Positions 6,682 to 14,334 of a stretch of DNA of 21,716 nucleotides are shown here, one piece after another. The stretch lies in assembly GCA_900542125.1 (NCBI GenBank), contig UQMO01000039.1, forward strand, positions 1 through 21,716. Direction: 5' to 3'. A model generated the notes under the pieces. The model saw only the letters and a list, made by a program, of their open reading frames with translations, did no database searches and was not told the origin of the DNA. The translations under genes and the position numbers were made by a program. The first letter of the stretch is position 1. The number at the start of each line of letters is the position of its first letter. Source of the DNA: an uncultured Collinsella sp. (GTDB taxonomy: Bacteria; Actinomycetota; Coriobacteriia; Coriobacteriales; Coriobacteriaceae).

Positions 6682-7581
6682 TTACAGATGACGCTCCAGG
6701 AAGCGGAAGGCTAGGCGAATCCAAGGGCGGACTGCCACCTGCTTGTCCTCGTTGTCGACCGCGGTGTTGGCGTTGCCGAGCGAAAGACCGTGACCGCCCT
6801 GGTCAAAGACGTGCATCTCGCAAGCGACGCCCTCCTCGGCCATGCGCTGCGCAAACGGATAGACCTGCGCGATCGGCGCCGTCTTGTCGTCGGACACGCC
6901 CCACACAAAAGTCGGCGGCATCTGGCGCGAAACATGCGTGGTGGGGCAGATGTCGGCCAAATGCTCGTCAGTTGCCTCGCCGCCCGTCACCATCGACAGG
7001 TAGTCGTTGAGCAAATCGCGCCCCGTCTTGCCGCCCGTCTTGGGCACGCGCAAGTCAATGCGCGGATCGCGCGTCTGCATGTCGCGCACATAGGCAAAGT
7101 CGAGCAATGGATAGCCCAGCACCACGGCATCGGGACGAATGTCGTCCGGACGCGCCCCGGCAAGTGCCGCGAAGGGGCCGGTCTTCCACTGTGTTGCCAG
7201 CGAGGCGCAAATCATGCCGCCCGCCGAGAATCCCACGACGCACACGCGCTTAGGATCGACATGCCACTCGTCGGCGTTGGCGCGCACCGTGGCGACCATC
7301 TTGGCAAGATCTGCCTGGGGGTGCGGAAAGCTCACGTCACCCGTAGAACTTGTGACATAGTTGAGCACAAAGGCCTGGTAACCGTGATCCAAAAACGCAA
7401 ACGCCACGGGATCCTGCTCATGCGGAGCGATATGCGTAAACGCACCTCCGCCGCAGATAATCACGGCAGGGCGGCGGCCATTGGGCTTGTCGGGCAGCGG
7501 CTCGGCACCCAAATACGTAAACGTCGCCGGATAATCCTCGGTCGGCTCCTCGCCCCACAGCGCATGGTTCTCGACAATCAT
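6682..7581 (-). CDS. Alpha/beta hydrolase, esterase/acetylesterase-like
   Basis: 299 residues from ATG 7581, chosen because AAGGGAG lies 6 bases upstream; an in-frame start further upstream (7788) would add a non-conserved 69-residue tail and has no ribosome site. Cytosolic serine hydrolase resembling the BD-FAE / acetyl-xylan-esterase-like group. Motifs: oxyanion loop ICGGGAFTHIAPHEQDP (42-58), nucleophile elbow GFSAG (117-121, Ser119), acid Asp in GVSDDKT (228-234) and catalytic His264 in GGHGLSLG. No signal peptide is seen, so it acts inside the cell, perhaps removing acyl groups from imported sugars or small esters. The substrate cannot be assigned. It is divergent from the PTS EIIA gene. 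Confidence 0.85.
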   Translation of the reverse strand: MIVENHALWGEEPTEDYPATFTYLGAEPLPDKPNGRRPAVIICGGGAFTHIAPHEQDPVAFAFLDHGYQAFVLNYVTSSTGDVSFPHPQADLAKMVATVRANADEWHVDPKRVCVVGFSAGGMICASLATQWKTGPFAALAGARPDDIRPDAVVLGYPLLDFAYVRDMQTRDPRIDLRVPKTGGKTGRDLLNDYLSMVTGGEATDEHLADICPTTHVSRQMPPTFVWGVSDDKTAPIAQVYPFAQRMAEEGVACEMHVFDQGGHGLSLGNANTAVDNEDKQVAVRPWIRLAFRFLERHL

Positions 7582-7743
7582 ATGTGCTCCCTTCGCGCAA
7601 ATTATGCGCCCTTGTTTTTCGCCTTCAAGCGTACCCCACTTGAACCCGTGGCGCAGAAACACACCAGCAATAAGTTTCCCTCCAACTGATATATCACATA
7701 ATCCCAGCTCAGAGGTATCGCTGAGCAGCGTAGAATAGGGGCG

Positions 7744-7778
7744 TTGACCAAGCCGCGAAACACATATGAAACGTTTCC
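7744..7778 (+). promoter_or_regulatory. Possible promoter and GAAACGTTTC operator of the EIIA gene
   Basis: TTGACC (7744-7749) and TATGAA (7765-7770) could serve as -35/-10 with a short 15-base spacer. The perfect palindrome GAAACGTTTC (7768-7777) overlaps the -10. A central CG flanked by AAA/TTT is typical of LacI-family operators. It lies about 50 bases before the EIIA start. The rest of the 243-base divergent region (7582-7824) shows nothing definite. Confidence 0.4.
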
Positions 7779-7824
7779 GGCAAACCATACGCGCGATATG
7801 CGCCTATTTAAGTTGGAGGCAACT

Positions 7825-8388
7825 ATGGGTCTGCTCGATTCGCTTAAGTCCACCTTCACCTCGACCGGCGAGGCGTCCGTTCCGCCCGCAGCAAGCTTCG
7901 CTACCCGCGAAGGCGTCATCTACGCCCCCGTCAACGGCGTGCTCGTCAACCTGGACGAGGTTCCCGACGAGACGATCGCCTCGGGCATGCTTGGCCAGGG
8001 CTATGGCATCGAGCCCATTACCGGCACCATCTATGCGCCCGCCAACGGCCGCATCGGCGCCACCACTGTCACCAACCACTCCATTGGTATGATCACCGAG
8101 GACGGTCTTCGCGTGTTCATCCATGTTGGCCTGGGCACCGTGGAAATGAACGGCAAGGGTTTTGCCCGCTTTGTCGAGATGGGCGATGTGGTCAAGGCAG
8201 GCCAGCCGCTCATCAGCTTCGACCGCGAGGCCATTAAGGCCGCTGGTCACGAGGACATCGTGACCGTCATCGTCTCCGAGCTCGATCGTCTTAAGAGCAT
8301 CGACCATGTCGGCGAGTCTGGAACGCTTATTGGCGGCAACCCGCTCGTCAAGCTTGGCGACCCGCTGCTGGTAGCCAAGACCAAGTAG
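7825..8388 (+). CDS. PTS glucose-type EIIA domain protein (Crr-like)
   Basis: 187 residues from ATG 7825, which has GGAGG at 7815-7819; in-frame codons back to 7744 look non-coding. A soluble phosphocarrier: HPr phosphorylates it and it passes phosphate to an EIIB domain during sugar uptake. The conserved core runs from about residue 30 to 180 (IYAPVNGVLVNLDEVPD at 32-48). The active-site histidines are His85 (TNHSIGMIT) and His100 (VFIHVGLGTVEMNGKGF); their 15-residue spacing equals His75/His90 of E. coli EIIA-Glc. It is free-standing here with no EIIB/EIIC nearby, so it probably serves permeases encoded elsewhere and may act as a regulator. A strong terminator follows, so it is monocistronic. 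Confidence 0.92.
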   Translation: MGLLDSLKSTFTSTGEASVPPAASFATREGVIYAPVNGVLVNLDEVPDETIASGMLGQGYGIEPITGTIYAPANGRIGATTVTNHSIGMITEDGLRVFIHVGLGTVEMNGKGFARFVEMGDVVKAGQPLISFDREAIKAAGHEDIVTVIVSELDRLKSIDHVGESGTLIGGNPLVKLGDPLLVAKTK

Positions 8389-8428
8389 CCAGGCCCCGCG
8401 CCACACAGCCAAAAAGGCACCTCGTTAA

Positions 8429-8460
8429 GCGCCCGCGACCATTTGGCCGCGGGCGCTTTT
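8429..8460 (+). terminator. Terminator of the EIIA gene
   Basis: GCGCCCGCG (8429-8437) pairs perfectly with CGCGGGCGC (8448-8456), loop 10 bases, followed by TTTT. It ends the EIIA transcript before asnS. Confidence 0.88.
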
Positions 8461-8570
8461 CGTTTGAAAAACCATCCCGTCAATGCCTTATCTGTATAGC
8501 CCAAATGAGCCGAGCTGCTAGAATATCGAACTGTATGGATAACTATCATTCAACCGTTATGGGAGGATAC

Positions 8571-9974
8571 GTGAACCGCACCAAAATCGCGCAGCTCTAT
8601 GCCGATGCCGAGTCGCTCGGCGGCCAGACCGTCACCGTCGCCGGCTGGGTCAAGTCCGTCCGCGACATGAAGAACTTTGGCTTTGTTACGCTCAACGACG
8701 GCAGCTGCTTCCGCGACCTGCAGGTCGTCATGAACCGCGAGGCACTCGACAACTACGACGAGATCGCCCATCAAAACGTCTCGGCCGCACTCATTTGCAC
8801 CGGCACCGTCAAGCTGACCCCCGATGCGCCCCAGCCTTTCGAGCTTTCTGCCACCTCCATCGAGGTCGAGGGCACGAGCGCCCCGGATTACCCGCTGCAG
8901 AAGAAGCGCGCAACCGTCGAGTTCCTGCGCACCCAGCAGCACCTGCGTCCGCGCACCAACCTGTTCCGCGCCGTGTTCCGCATCCGCTCTGTCGCGGCTG
9001 CCGCCATCCACCGCTTCTTCCAGGAGCAGGGCTTTGTCTACGTCAACACCCCCATCATCACCACGAGTGACTGCGAGGGCGCCGGCGAGATGTTCCGCGT
9101 GACCACGCTCGACCCCAAAAATCCGCCCCTCACTGAGTCCGGCGAGGTCGACTGGAGCCAGGACTTCTTTGGCAAGCATGCAAGCCTCACCGTGTCCGGC
9201 CAGCTCAATGCCGAGAACTTTGCCATGGCCTTTGGCGACGTGTACACCTTTGGCCCCACCTTCCGTGCCGAGAACTCCAACACCACGCGCCACGCCGCCG
9301 AGTTTTGGATGATCGAGCCCGAGATGGCCTTTGCCGACCTTAACGACTACATGGATAACGCCGAGGCCATGCTCAAGTACGTCCTTAAGGACGTTATGGC
9401 CACCTGCCCCGACGAGCTCAATATGCTCAACAAGTTTGTGGACAAGGGTCTGCTCGAGCGCCTGGACCATGTCGCCAACTCCGACTTTGCCCGCGTTACC
9501 TACACCGAGGCCGTCGAGATCCTGGAGCAGGCAGTCGCTGCTGGCCACCAGTTTGATTACCCCGTCAGCTGGGGCATCGACCTGCAGACCGAGCACGAGC
9601 GCTTCCTGACCGAGGAGCACTTTAAGCGGCCGACTTTTGTGACCGACTACCCGGCCGAGATTAAGGCGTTCTACATGCGCATGAACGAGGACGGCAAGAC
9701 CGTCGCCGCCGCCGACTGTCTGGTTCCCGGTATCGGCGAGATTATCGGCGGCTCCCAGCGCGAGGAGCGCCTGGATCTGCTCGAGGCCCGCATCAAGGAC
9801 CTGGGCATGAATCCCGAGCAGTACAAGTACTACCTTGACCTGCGCCGCTACGGTTCCTGCAAGCACGCCGGCTACGGTCTGGGCTTCGAGCGCTTGGTCA
9901 TGTATCTGACCGGCGTGGGCAACATCCGCGACGTCCTGCCGCACCCGCGCACCGTGGGCAACGCCGACTTCTAA
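8571..9974 (+). CDS. asnS: Asparaginyl-tRNA synthetase
   Basis: Class IIb aminoacyl-tRNA synthetase charging tRNA-Asn in the cytosol. The start chosen is GTG 8571 because GGGAGGA lies at 8561-8567; this gives 467 residues, matching the usual length (about 466 in E. coli). In-frame starts upstream lack a ribosome site. The N-terminal OB-fold anticodon domain covers about 15-105 (VTVAGWVKSVRDMKNFGFV). The catalytic domain has motif 2 TFRAENSNTTRHAAEF and IEPEMAF (about 228-252), and motif 3 GLGFERLVMYLTGVGNIRD (about 433-451). The HAAEFWMIEPE pattern separates AsnRS from AspRS. Monocistronic, with its own terminator. A possible -10 TAGAAT (8519-8524) has no convincing -35. Confidence 0.97.
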   Translation: MNRTKIAQLYADAESLGGQTVTVAGWVKSVRDMKNFGFVTLNDGSCFRDLQVVMNREALDNYDEIAHQNVSAALICTGTVKLTPDAPQPFELSATSIEVEGTSAPDYPLQKKRATVEFLRTQQHLRPRTNLFRAVFRIRSVAAAAIHRFFQEQGFVYVNTPIITTSDCEGAGEMFRVTTLDPKNPPLTESGEVDWSQDFFGKHASLTVSGQLNAENFAMAFGDVYTFGPTFRAENSNTTRHAAEFWMIEPEMAFADLNDYMDNAEAMLKYVLKDVMATCPDELNMLNKFVDKGLLERLDHVANSDFARVTYTEAVEILEQAVAAGHQFDYPVSWGIDLQTEHERFLTEEHFKRPTFVTDYPAEIKAFYMRMNEDGKTVAAADCLVPGIGEIIGGSQREERLDLLEARIKDLGMNPEQYKYYLDLRRYGSCKHAGYGLGFERLVMYLTGVGNIRDVLPHPRTVGNADF

Positions 9975-10022
9975 TCGTCGGACGCTAACTCGCGTCGCCA
10001 CACGCCAACGCTCATCGCACAA

Positions 10023-10056
10023 GCGCCTCTCGACATCGGTCGAGAGGCGCTTTTTT
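10023..10056 (+). terminator. Terminator of asnS
   Basis: Perfect 12-bp stem GCGCCTCTCGAC (10023-10034) with GTCGAGAGGCGC (10039-10050), a 4-base loop ATCG and six T. A textbook rho-independent terminator 50 bases past the asnS stop. Confidence 0.95.
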
Positions 10057-10069
10057 CAACAGCATCCGT

Positions 10070-10091
10070 CAAGCTTTTGGCAAGTTTTTGG
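10070..10091. repeat. Tandem 11-bp direct repeat upstream of the WYL-like regulator gene
   Basis: CAAGCTTTTGG (10070-10080) is followed immediately by CAAGTTTTTGG (10081-10091), 10 of 11 bases identical. The spacing is one helical turn, so two protein monomers could bind the same face. It lies about 140 bases before the regulator start at 10233 and directly after the asnS terminator. Confidence 0.5.
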
Positions 10092-10232
10092 TCAGTTGAG
10101 CAGGACTGTTGAAAACTCGACCCGCCGTTTGCCGACGACTACCGACCGCCCAGAGCGCCCTGCGCCCCTGGGAAAGCCCCGCGTCCTAGGCTCCATACCG
10201 TCGCCACCCAAAACGGAAAGGACGTGGACGCC

Positions 10233-11018
10233 ATGACCGAAACCGCTGTTGAAACTTACGAGACCACGACGAGGGGCGCCGCCTCGATGGCAGCCTATCG
10301 CGCCGTTCGCATCCTGCAACTATTAAGCGAAAACACCGGCGAGGACAAGGCCATGCTTTCCGATGAGTTGATCCGGCGCCTCGCCCATCCCGACGACCCC
10401 GCCCGCATGCCCATCTCGGCGGCGCGGCGCAGCATCTACACCGCCATCTCCGCGCTTCGCCATGCCGGATACGAAATTGAATACAAACGCGGCGTGGGCT
10501 ACAAACTTCTTACCCGCCCGCTCACCGATGAAGAGATCATCCGGCTCCACGGTATGGTCATGCGCAACCGCTCCACGCCTATCGCTATCCGCAAGAGCAT
10601 GGCGCAGCACTTAGTTGCCATAGCGAGTGCCGACGTTCGCGGCTACCTCGATACACCCGAACCCGCTCCAAGCGCAGGCAGCAAGGCTACCAAGGCAACG
10701 CGCACGCCCATCAAGCGCATCGACACGTGCGAGCTCGTCGAGCAGGCCATCGACCACGGAACCACGGTGAGTTTTGATATTTCGAGCGTCACGACACGTG
10801 GCGAAACCGAAGCAGCACGGATGACACTCCGTCCCTTTGCCATCAAGCAACGAGACGGCATCTCGTATTTGCTGGGAACGGTCTACGACGCCCGAGGCGC
10901 CGATGACACGTTGCGTACTGTAGAGATTGGCCGAATGAGAAACGTCACCACACGTCTCCTCGACGGCAAGAAGCTCTTCGCCGCCCTAGACGAGGACGAC
11001 GCCTCCTCCGCCGCATAA
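10233..11018 (+). CDS. HTH transcriptional regulator with WYL-like C-terminal domain
   Basis: 261 residues from ATG 10233, chosen over the in-frame GTG at 10224 because the GGAAAGGA site (10215-10222) is 10 bases from the ATG but only 1 base from the GTG. Residues about 18-95 form a winged helix (SMAAYRAVRILQLL, then AARRSIYTAISALRHAGYEI and the wing YKRGVGYKLL). After a low-complexity Ala/Thr/Lys linker, residues about 165-245 resemble a WYL-type ligand domain (RMTLRPFAIKQRDGISYLLG, then TVEIGRMRNV), although the exact W-Y-L residues are not kept. Such proteins are usually transcription factors sensing nucleotides or other ligands. The target is unknown; candidates are its own promoter and the ABC operon that starts 160 bases downstream. 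Confidence 0.75.
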   Translation: MTETAVETYETTTRGAASMAAYRAVRILQLLSENTGEDKAMLSDELIRRLAHPDDPARMPISAARRSIYTAISALRHAGYEIEYKRGVGYKLLTRPLTDEEIIRLHGMVMRNRSTPIAIRKSMAQHLVAIASADVRGYLDTPEPAPSAGSKATKATRTPIKRIDTCELVEQAIDHGTTVSFDISSVTTRGETEAARMTLRPFAIKQRDGISYLLGTVYDARGADDTLRTVEIGRMRNVTTRLLDGKKLFAALDEDDASSAA

Positions 11019-11087
11019 GGCCCTCCGCCGCCCATTCGACTACCCGTACCGCCCATCCGATTCTGTATTAAAAAACCCGCCAAGCTG

Positions 11088-11143
11088 TTGTAAAAATGGA
11101 CATCAGCGCTACTATAGTTCCACTTGCACTTTGTCCCAGTGCA
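11088..11143 (+). promoter_or_regulatory. Possible promoter and leader hairpin of the ABC transporter operon
   Basis: TTGTAA (11088-11093) and TATAGT (11113-11118) could be a promoter but with a long 19-base spacer. Just downstream, TGCACT (11125-11130) and AGTGCA (11138-11143) form a small hairpin in the predicted leader. The leader is about 55 bases, too short for a T-box or most riboswitches. Confidence 0.3.
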
Positions 11144-11178
11144 GTGTTTCCAGCCATTTTTATACTGGGGGTAATGAT

Positions 11179-12159
11179 ATGAAGGACATCACCATCAGCC
11201 GCAGGAGCCTTCTGGTCTCCGCCGGCCTGCTCGCGCTCGCCCCGCTCGCCGGATGCGGCGGCAACTCTGGTTCCGGCTCTGCTGCCGCCGGTTCCGACTA
11301 CACCATCGGCGTTCTGCAGCTCACCGAGCACTCCGCACTCGACGCCGCCAACGATGGCTTTGTCAAGGCCATCAAGGAGAGCGGCCTTAAGGTCAAGATC
11401 GACCAGAAGAACGCCCAGAACGACCAGTCCACGTGTAAGTCCATTGCCGACAAGTTTGTGGGCGACAACGTCAACCTGATTTATGCCATCGCCACGCCCG
11501 CCGCGCAGGCTGCCGCCGGCGCCACGGCCGATATCCCCATCGTGGGCTGTGCCATCACCGACTACGCCGCCTCCGGCCTGGTCCAGGACAACGACAAGCC
11601 CGGCACCAACGTCACGGGTGCTTCCGACCTCACCCCGGTCGCCGAGCAGCTCGAAATGATGCAGAAGGTCCTGCCCGACGTTAAAAAGGTCGGCCTGCTC
11701 TACTGCACCGCCGAGTCCAACTCCGACGTCCAGATCAAGGCCGCCAAGAAGGAGCTCGACAAGCTGGGCCTCGAGTACACTGACTTCACCGTCTCGAGCT
11801 CCAACGAGATTCAGTCCGTCGTCGAGTCTGCCGTGGGCAAGGTCGACGCGCTGTACTCCCCCACTGACAACACCATCGCCGCGGGCGCTTCGCAGGTCGG
11901 CCAGATCTGCAAGGAGAATAAGCTCCCCTTCGTGACCGGCGAGGAGGGTATGTGCATGGCCGGCGGCCTGTTCACCCTCTCCATCAACTATAAGGACCTG
12001 GGCTACGCCGCGGGCGAGATGGCCGTTAAGATCCTGAAGGGCGAGGCCAAGCCCGAGGATATGCCGATCAAGCACCTCTCGAGCAAGGACCTGGTCGTCG
12101 TCAAGAACGACGAGATGGCCGAGGCCCTGGGTATCGACCTTTCCGCTCTGGACGAGTAG
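11179..12159 (+). CDS. ABC transporter substrate-binding lipoprotein (COG2984/TrpX-like)
   Basis: 326 residues from ATG 11179 (GGGGG about 8 bases upstream). Residues 1-26 are a lipoprotein signal peptide: a twin-arginine SRRSLLV (7-13), a hydrophobic stretch and lipobox LAGC with Cys26 as the lipidation site. A Gly/Ser linker then leads to a two-lobed periplasmic-binding fold (YTIGVLQLTEHSALDAANDG; PVTGEEGMCMAGGL-like hinge region near the C-terminal third). The family is the uncharacterised importer type COG2984; some members in Firmicutes were predicted to carry tryptophan or tyrosine from their T-box regulation. It is followed by permease and ATPase genes. The ligand is unknown here. Confidence 0.88.
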   Translation: MKDITISRRSLLVSAGLLALAPLAGCGGNSGSGSAAAGSDYTIGVLQLTEHSALDAANDGFVKAIKESGLKVKIDQKNAQNDQSTCKSIADKFVGDNVNLIYAIATPAAQAAAGATADIPIVGCAITDYAASGLVQDNDKPGTNVTGASDLTPVAEQLEMMQKVLPDVKKVGLLYCTAESNSDVQIKAAKKELDKLGLEYTDFTVSSSNEIQSVVESAVGKVDALYSPTDNTIAAGASQVGQICKENKLPFVTGEEGMCMAGGLFTLSINYKDLGYAAGEMAVKILKGEAKPEDMPIKHLSSKDLVVVKNDEMAEALGIDLSALDE

Positions 12160-12230
12160 CGCCATGCGCGGTAACGCGTCTAGGGCCCGCACGCGCGCCA
12201 CAGCCGCGTTATTCAATATCTGAGTCCTTG

Positions 12231-12268
12231 GGGCGAACGCTAAAGACCGGCGTTCGCCCTGCTTGTTT
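12231..12268 (+). terminator. Intra-operon hairpin after the binding-protein gene
   Basis: GGGCGAACGC (12231-12240) pairs perfectly with GCGTTCGCCC (12250-12259), followed by the weak T-rich TGCTTGTTT. A partial terminator between the binding-protein gene and the permease gene would keep the binding protein in excess over the membrane parts. The rest of the 204-base gap shows a possible -10 (TATTAT, 12318-12323) but no clear -35. Confidence 0.65.
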
Positions 12269-12363
12269 CGGATGAGACAAAACATCCGTCCGCAGCTCTT
12301 TTATGCATTGGTACCGCTATTATGGAAAATCACGTGTCCACCCTATCCTAGGAGGTATGAAGC

Positions 12364-13287
12364 ATGCTCATTGCATTGCAGGGCGCCGTTTCGCAGGGCG
12401 TCCTCTGGGGCATTATGGTGCTTGGCGTGTTTATCACGTTCCGCCTGCTCGACATCCCCGATATGACCTGCGACGGCAGCTTTGCCCTCGGCGGCTGTGT
12501 CTGCGCCGTACTCATCGTCAACAATAACGTCGACCCCTTGCTCGCCGTGCTGGCCGGCATGTGCGCCGGCGCCATCGCGGGCGCCGTCACGGGCATCTTG
12601 ACCACCGTCTTTGAGATTCCCGCAATCCTCGCCGGAATCCTTACGCAGATCAGTCTGTGGTCCATCAACCTGCGCATCATGGGCAAGTCCAACACGCCCA
12701 TCCTTGCCAAGGGCACTATCTTCTCATCCGTCAGCAACATGACGGGCCTGCCGCAGTCCACTGTTGCCATTATCCTAGGCATTGTGCTGGCCGTGGCCAT
12801 CGTCGCCATCCTGTACTGGTTCTTTGGCACCGAGATCGGCTCGGCGCTGCGTGCCACCGGCAACAACGAGTACATGATCCGCGCCCTGGGCGTTAACACC
12901 AACACCACCAAAATGATCGCCCTCGTGCTCTCCAACGCCCTCATTGGCCTTTCGGGTGCACTCATCTGCCAGAGCCAGAAGTACGCCGACATTGGTATGG
13001 GCACCGGCGCCATCGTTATCGGTCTTGCAGCCATCGTCATCGGCGAGGTGCTCGGTCGCCTGCTGCCCGGTGGCCTCACGCAGTTTAGCGTCCGTCTTGC
13101 CTCCGCCGTCTTTGGCTCCGTGGTGTACTTCCTCATCCGCGCCATCGTGCTGCAGTTGGGCATGGACGCCAACGACATGAAGCTGCTTTCCGCTGTGATC
13201 GTCGCCGTGGCCCTGTGCGTGCCCGTGGTTTGGGAGCGCTATAAGCTCCGCAGCTCCTACACGAAGGGGGATGAGGCAGATGCTTAA
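12364..13287 (+). CDS. ABC transporter permease (COG4120, branched-chain/ribose type)
   Basis: 307 residues, start ATG 12364 with a perfect AGGAGGT site at 12350-12356. It is an inner-membrane protein with about 8-9 hydrophobic segments, of the BPD_transp_2 family. Conserved features: LDIPDMTCDGSFALGG (about 30-45) and RALGVNTNTTKMIAL with ALIGLSGALICQSQ in the cytoplasmic coupling and membrane region. The stop codon overlaps the ATPase start by 8 bases, indicating translational coupling. Together with the lipoprotein and ATPase it makes a complete importer. Confidence 0.9.
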   Translation: MLIALQGAVSQGVLWGIMVLGVFITFRLLDIPDMTCDGSFALGGCVCAVLIVNNNVDPLLAVLAGMCAGAIAGAVTGILTTVFEIPAILAGILTQISLWSINLRIMGKSNTPILAKGTIFSSVSNMTGLPQSTVAIILGIVLAVAIVAILYWFFGTEIGSALRATGNNEYMIRALGVNTNTTKMIALVLSNALIGLSGALICQSQKYADIGMGTGAIVIGLAAIVIGEVLGRLLPGGLTQFSVRLASAVFGSVVYFLIRAIVLQLGMDANDMKLLSAVIVAVALCVPVVWERYKLRSSYTKGDEADA

Positions 13288-14074
13288 GCTCTCGCACGTC
13301 AAGAAGACCTTTAACAAGGGCACCGTCACCGAGAAGCGCGCGCTCACCGGCGTCGACCTCACCCTTAACGACGGCGACTTTGTAACCGTGATTGGCGGCA
13401 ACGGCGCCGGCAAGTCCACGCTGCTCAACATGATCGCCGGCGTGTATCCGCTCGATTCGGGCGTTATCGAGCTCGACGGCACCGACATCTCGCGTCTGAG
13501 CGAGTCGCAGCGCGCCAAGTACCTGGGCCGCGTGTTCCAGGACCCCATGCGCGGCACCGCAGCCGACATGCAAATTGCCGAGAACCTGGCCCTCGCCAAG
13601 CGCCGCGGCCAGCGTCGCGGTCTTTCGTGGGGCGTCACCAAGGCCGAGAAGGACGAGTACGTTGAGCTGCTCAAGCGCCTAGACCTCGGTCTGGACACGC
13701 GCCTCAACGCCAAGGTCGGTCTGCTTTCGGGTGGCCAGCGCCAGGCACTCACCCTGCTCATGGCCACGCTCACCAAGCCACGCCTGCTGCTGCTCGACGA
13801 GCACACCGCGGCGCTCGACCCCAAGACGGCCTCTAAGGTGCTCAATCTGACCGAGGAAATCGTCGACGAGCACCACCTGACCACGCTCATGGTCACGCAT
13901 AACATGAACGACGCCATCCGTCTGGGCAATCGTCTGATCATGATGCACGAGGGCCACGTAATCTACGACGTGGCAGGCGACGAGAAGAAGTCGCTCACCG
14001 TTGCCGACCTGCTGCAGAAATTCGAGGAGGTCTCGGGCGGCGAGCTCGCCAACGACCGCATGCTGCTGAGCTAA
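13280..14074 (+). CDS. ABC transporter ATP-binding protein (COG1101)
   Basis: 264 residues from ATG 13280. An ATG at 13271 in the same frame is only 1 base from the AAGGGGG site, while 13280 is 9 bases away and so preferred. It energises the importer formed with the upstream permease. Motifs: Walker A GGNGAGKST (39-47), Q-loop in GRVFQDPMRGTAADM, signature LLSGGQRQAL (about 148-157), Walker B RLLLLDEHTAALD (about 167-179) and H-loop MVTHNM. The gene overlaps the permease by 8 bases. A strong hairpin follows 8 bases after the stop. Confidence 0.93.
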   Translation: MLKLSHVKKTFNKGTVTEKRALTGVDLTLNDGDFVTVIGGNGAGKSTLLNMIAGVYPLDSGVIELDGTDISRLSESQRAKYLGRVFQDPMRGTAADMQIAENLALAKRRGQRRGLSWGVTKAEKDEYVELLKRLDLGLDTRLNAKVGLLSGGQRQALTLLMATLTKPRLLLLDEHTAALDPKTASKVLNLTEEIVDEHHLTTLMVTHNMNDAIRLGNRLIMMHEGHVIYDVAGDEKKSLTVADLLQKFEEVSGGELANDRMLLS

Positions 14075-14082
14075 CGACCTAG

Positions 14083-14123
14083 AAAACCACCACAAAGGGG
14101 ACAGGCACCTTTGTGGTGGTTTT
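14083..14123 (+). terminator. Terminator with GGGGACAGGCACC loop, copy 1
   Basis: A 16-bp perfect stem AAAACCACCACAAAGG (14083-14098) with CCTTTGTGGTGGTTTT (14108-14123), loop GGACAGGCA, ending in five T. It terminates the ABC operon. An almost identical copy follows the mscS gene and an inverted, diverged copy follows the phosphoesterase gene. Confidence 0.85.
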
Positions 14124-14146
14124 TGTTAAAGAGTAAGGAGACGGCC

Positions 14147-14206
14147 ATGAAAAGACTCCCCCGCCTTGCGTTAGCCACCGCGTTGATCTGGAAGCGTCGA
14201 CGCTAA
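14147..14206 (+). CDS. Possible 19-residue small ORF (leader peptide or gene remnant)
   Basis: ATG 14147 is preceded by AAGGAG at a good distance (7-8 bases) and opens the peptide MKRLPRLALATALIWKRRR before TAA. The basic start and hydrophobic middle resemble the first part of a signal peptide. It lies between two hairpins and upstream of mscS. It could be a leader peptide, a remnant of a deleted gene or chance. A perfect palindrome AGCGTCGACGCT (14193-14204) covers its end. No function is assigned. Confidence 0.3.
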   Translation: MKRLPRLALATALIWKRRR

Positions 14207-14257
14207 GCTACACCGCCGGGCCTTGCAGCCCCGCCGTGCAAACCTTATATCGAGCAC

Positions 14258-14292
14258 AGAAGCCCGTCCGAATTTGATCGGACGGGCTTCTT
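14258..14292 (+). terminator. Hairpin upstream of mscS
   Basis: A perfect 13-bp stem AGAAGCCCGTCCG (14258-14270) with CGGACGGGCTTCT (14279-14291) and an 8-base loop. The following tract is TGGTGGG rather than poly-T, so it may be a weak terminator of the small ORF region or a leader structure of mscS, whose start is 43 bases away. Confidence 0.55.
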
Positions 14293-14334
14293 GGTGGGTA
14301 TCATGGTTGGACGATCATTAGGAGGTTTCCCTAC

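Noticed and set aside
7582..7788. N-terminal extension of the alpha/beta hydrolase to an upstream ATG at 7788
   Set aside because: The extra residues show no hydrolase similarity, lack a ribosome site and overlap the likely EIIA promoter; ATG 7581 has a good site.
8550..10022. 490-codon open frame on the minus strand opposite asnS
   Set aside because: Exact shadow of the high-GC asnS gene; the composition (Val/Leu/Gly/His/Asp-rich) is typical of antisense frames and no family is recognisable.
11019..11178. T-box or other riboswitch upstream of the TrpX-like gene
   Set aside because: The leader after the only plausible -10 is about 55 bases, with no T-box sequence or specifier stem visible.
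11068..12285. 405-codon minus-strand frame opposite the binding-protein gene
   Set aside because: Antisense shadow of the clearly identified lipoprotein gene.
12775..13941. 388-codon minus-strand frame across the permease and ATPase genes
   Set aside because: Antisense to two coupled ABC genes; low-complexity Ser/Arg/Val composition and no domain.
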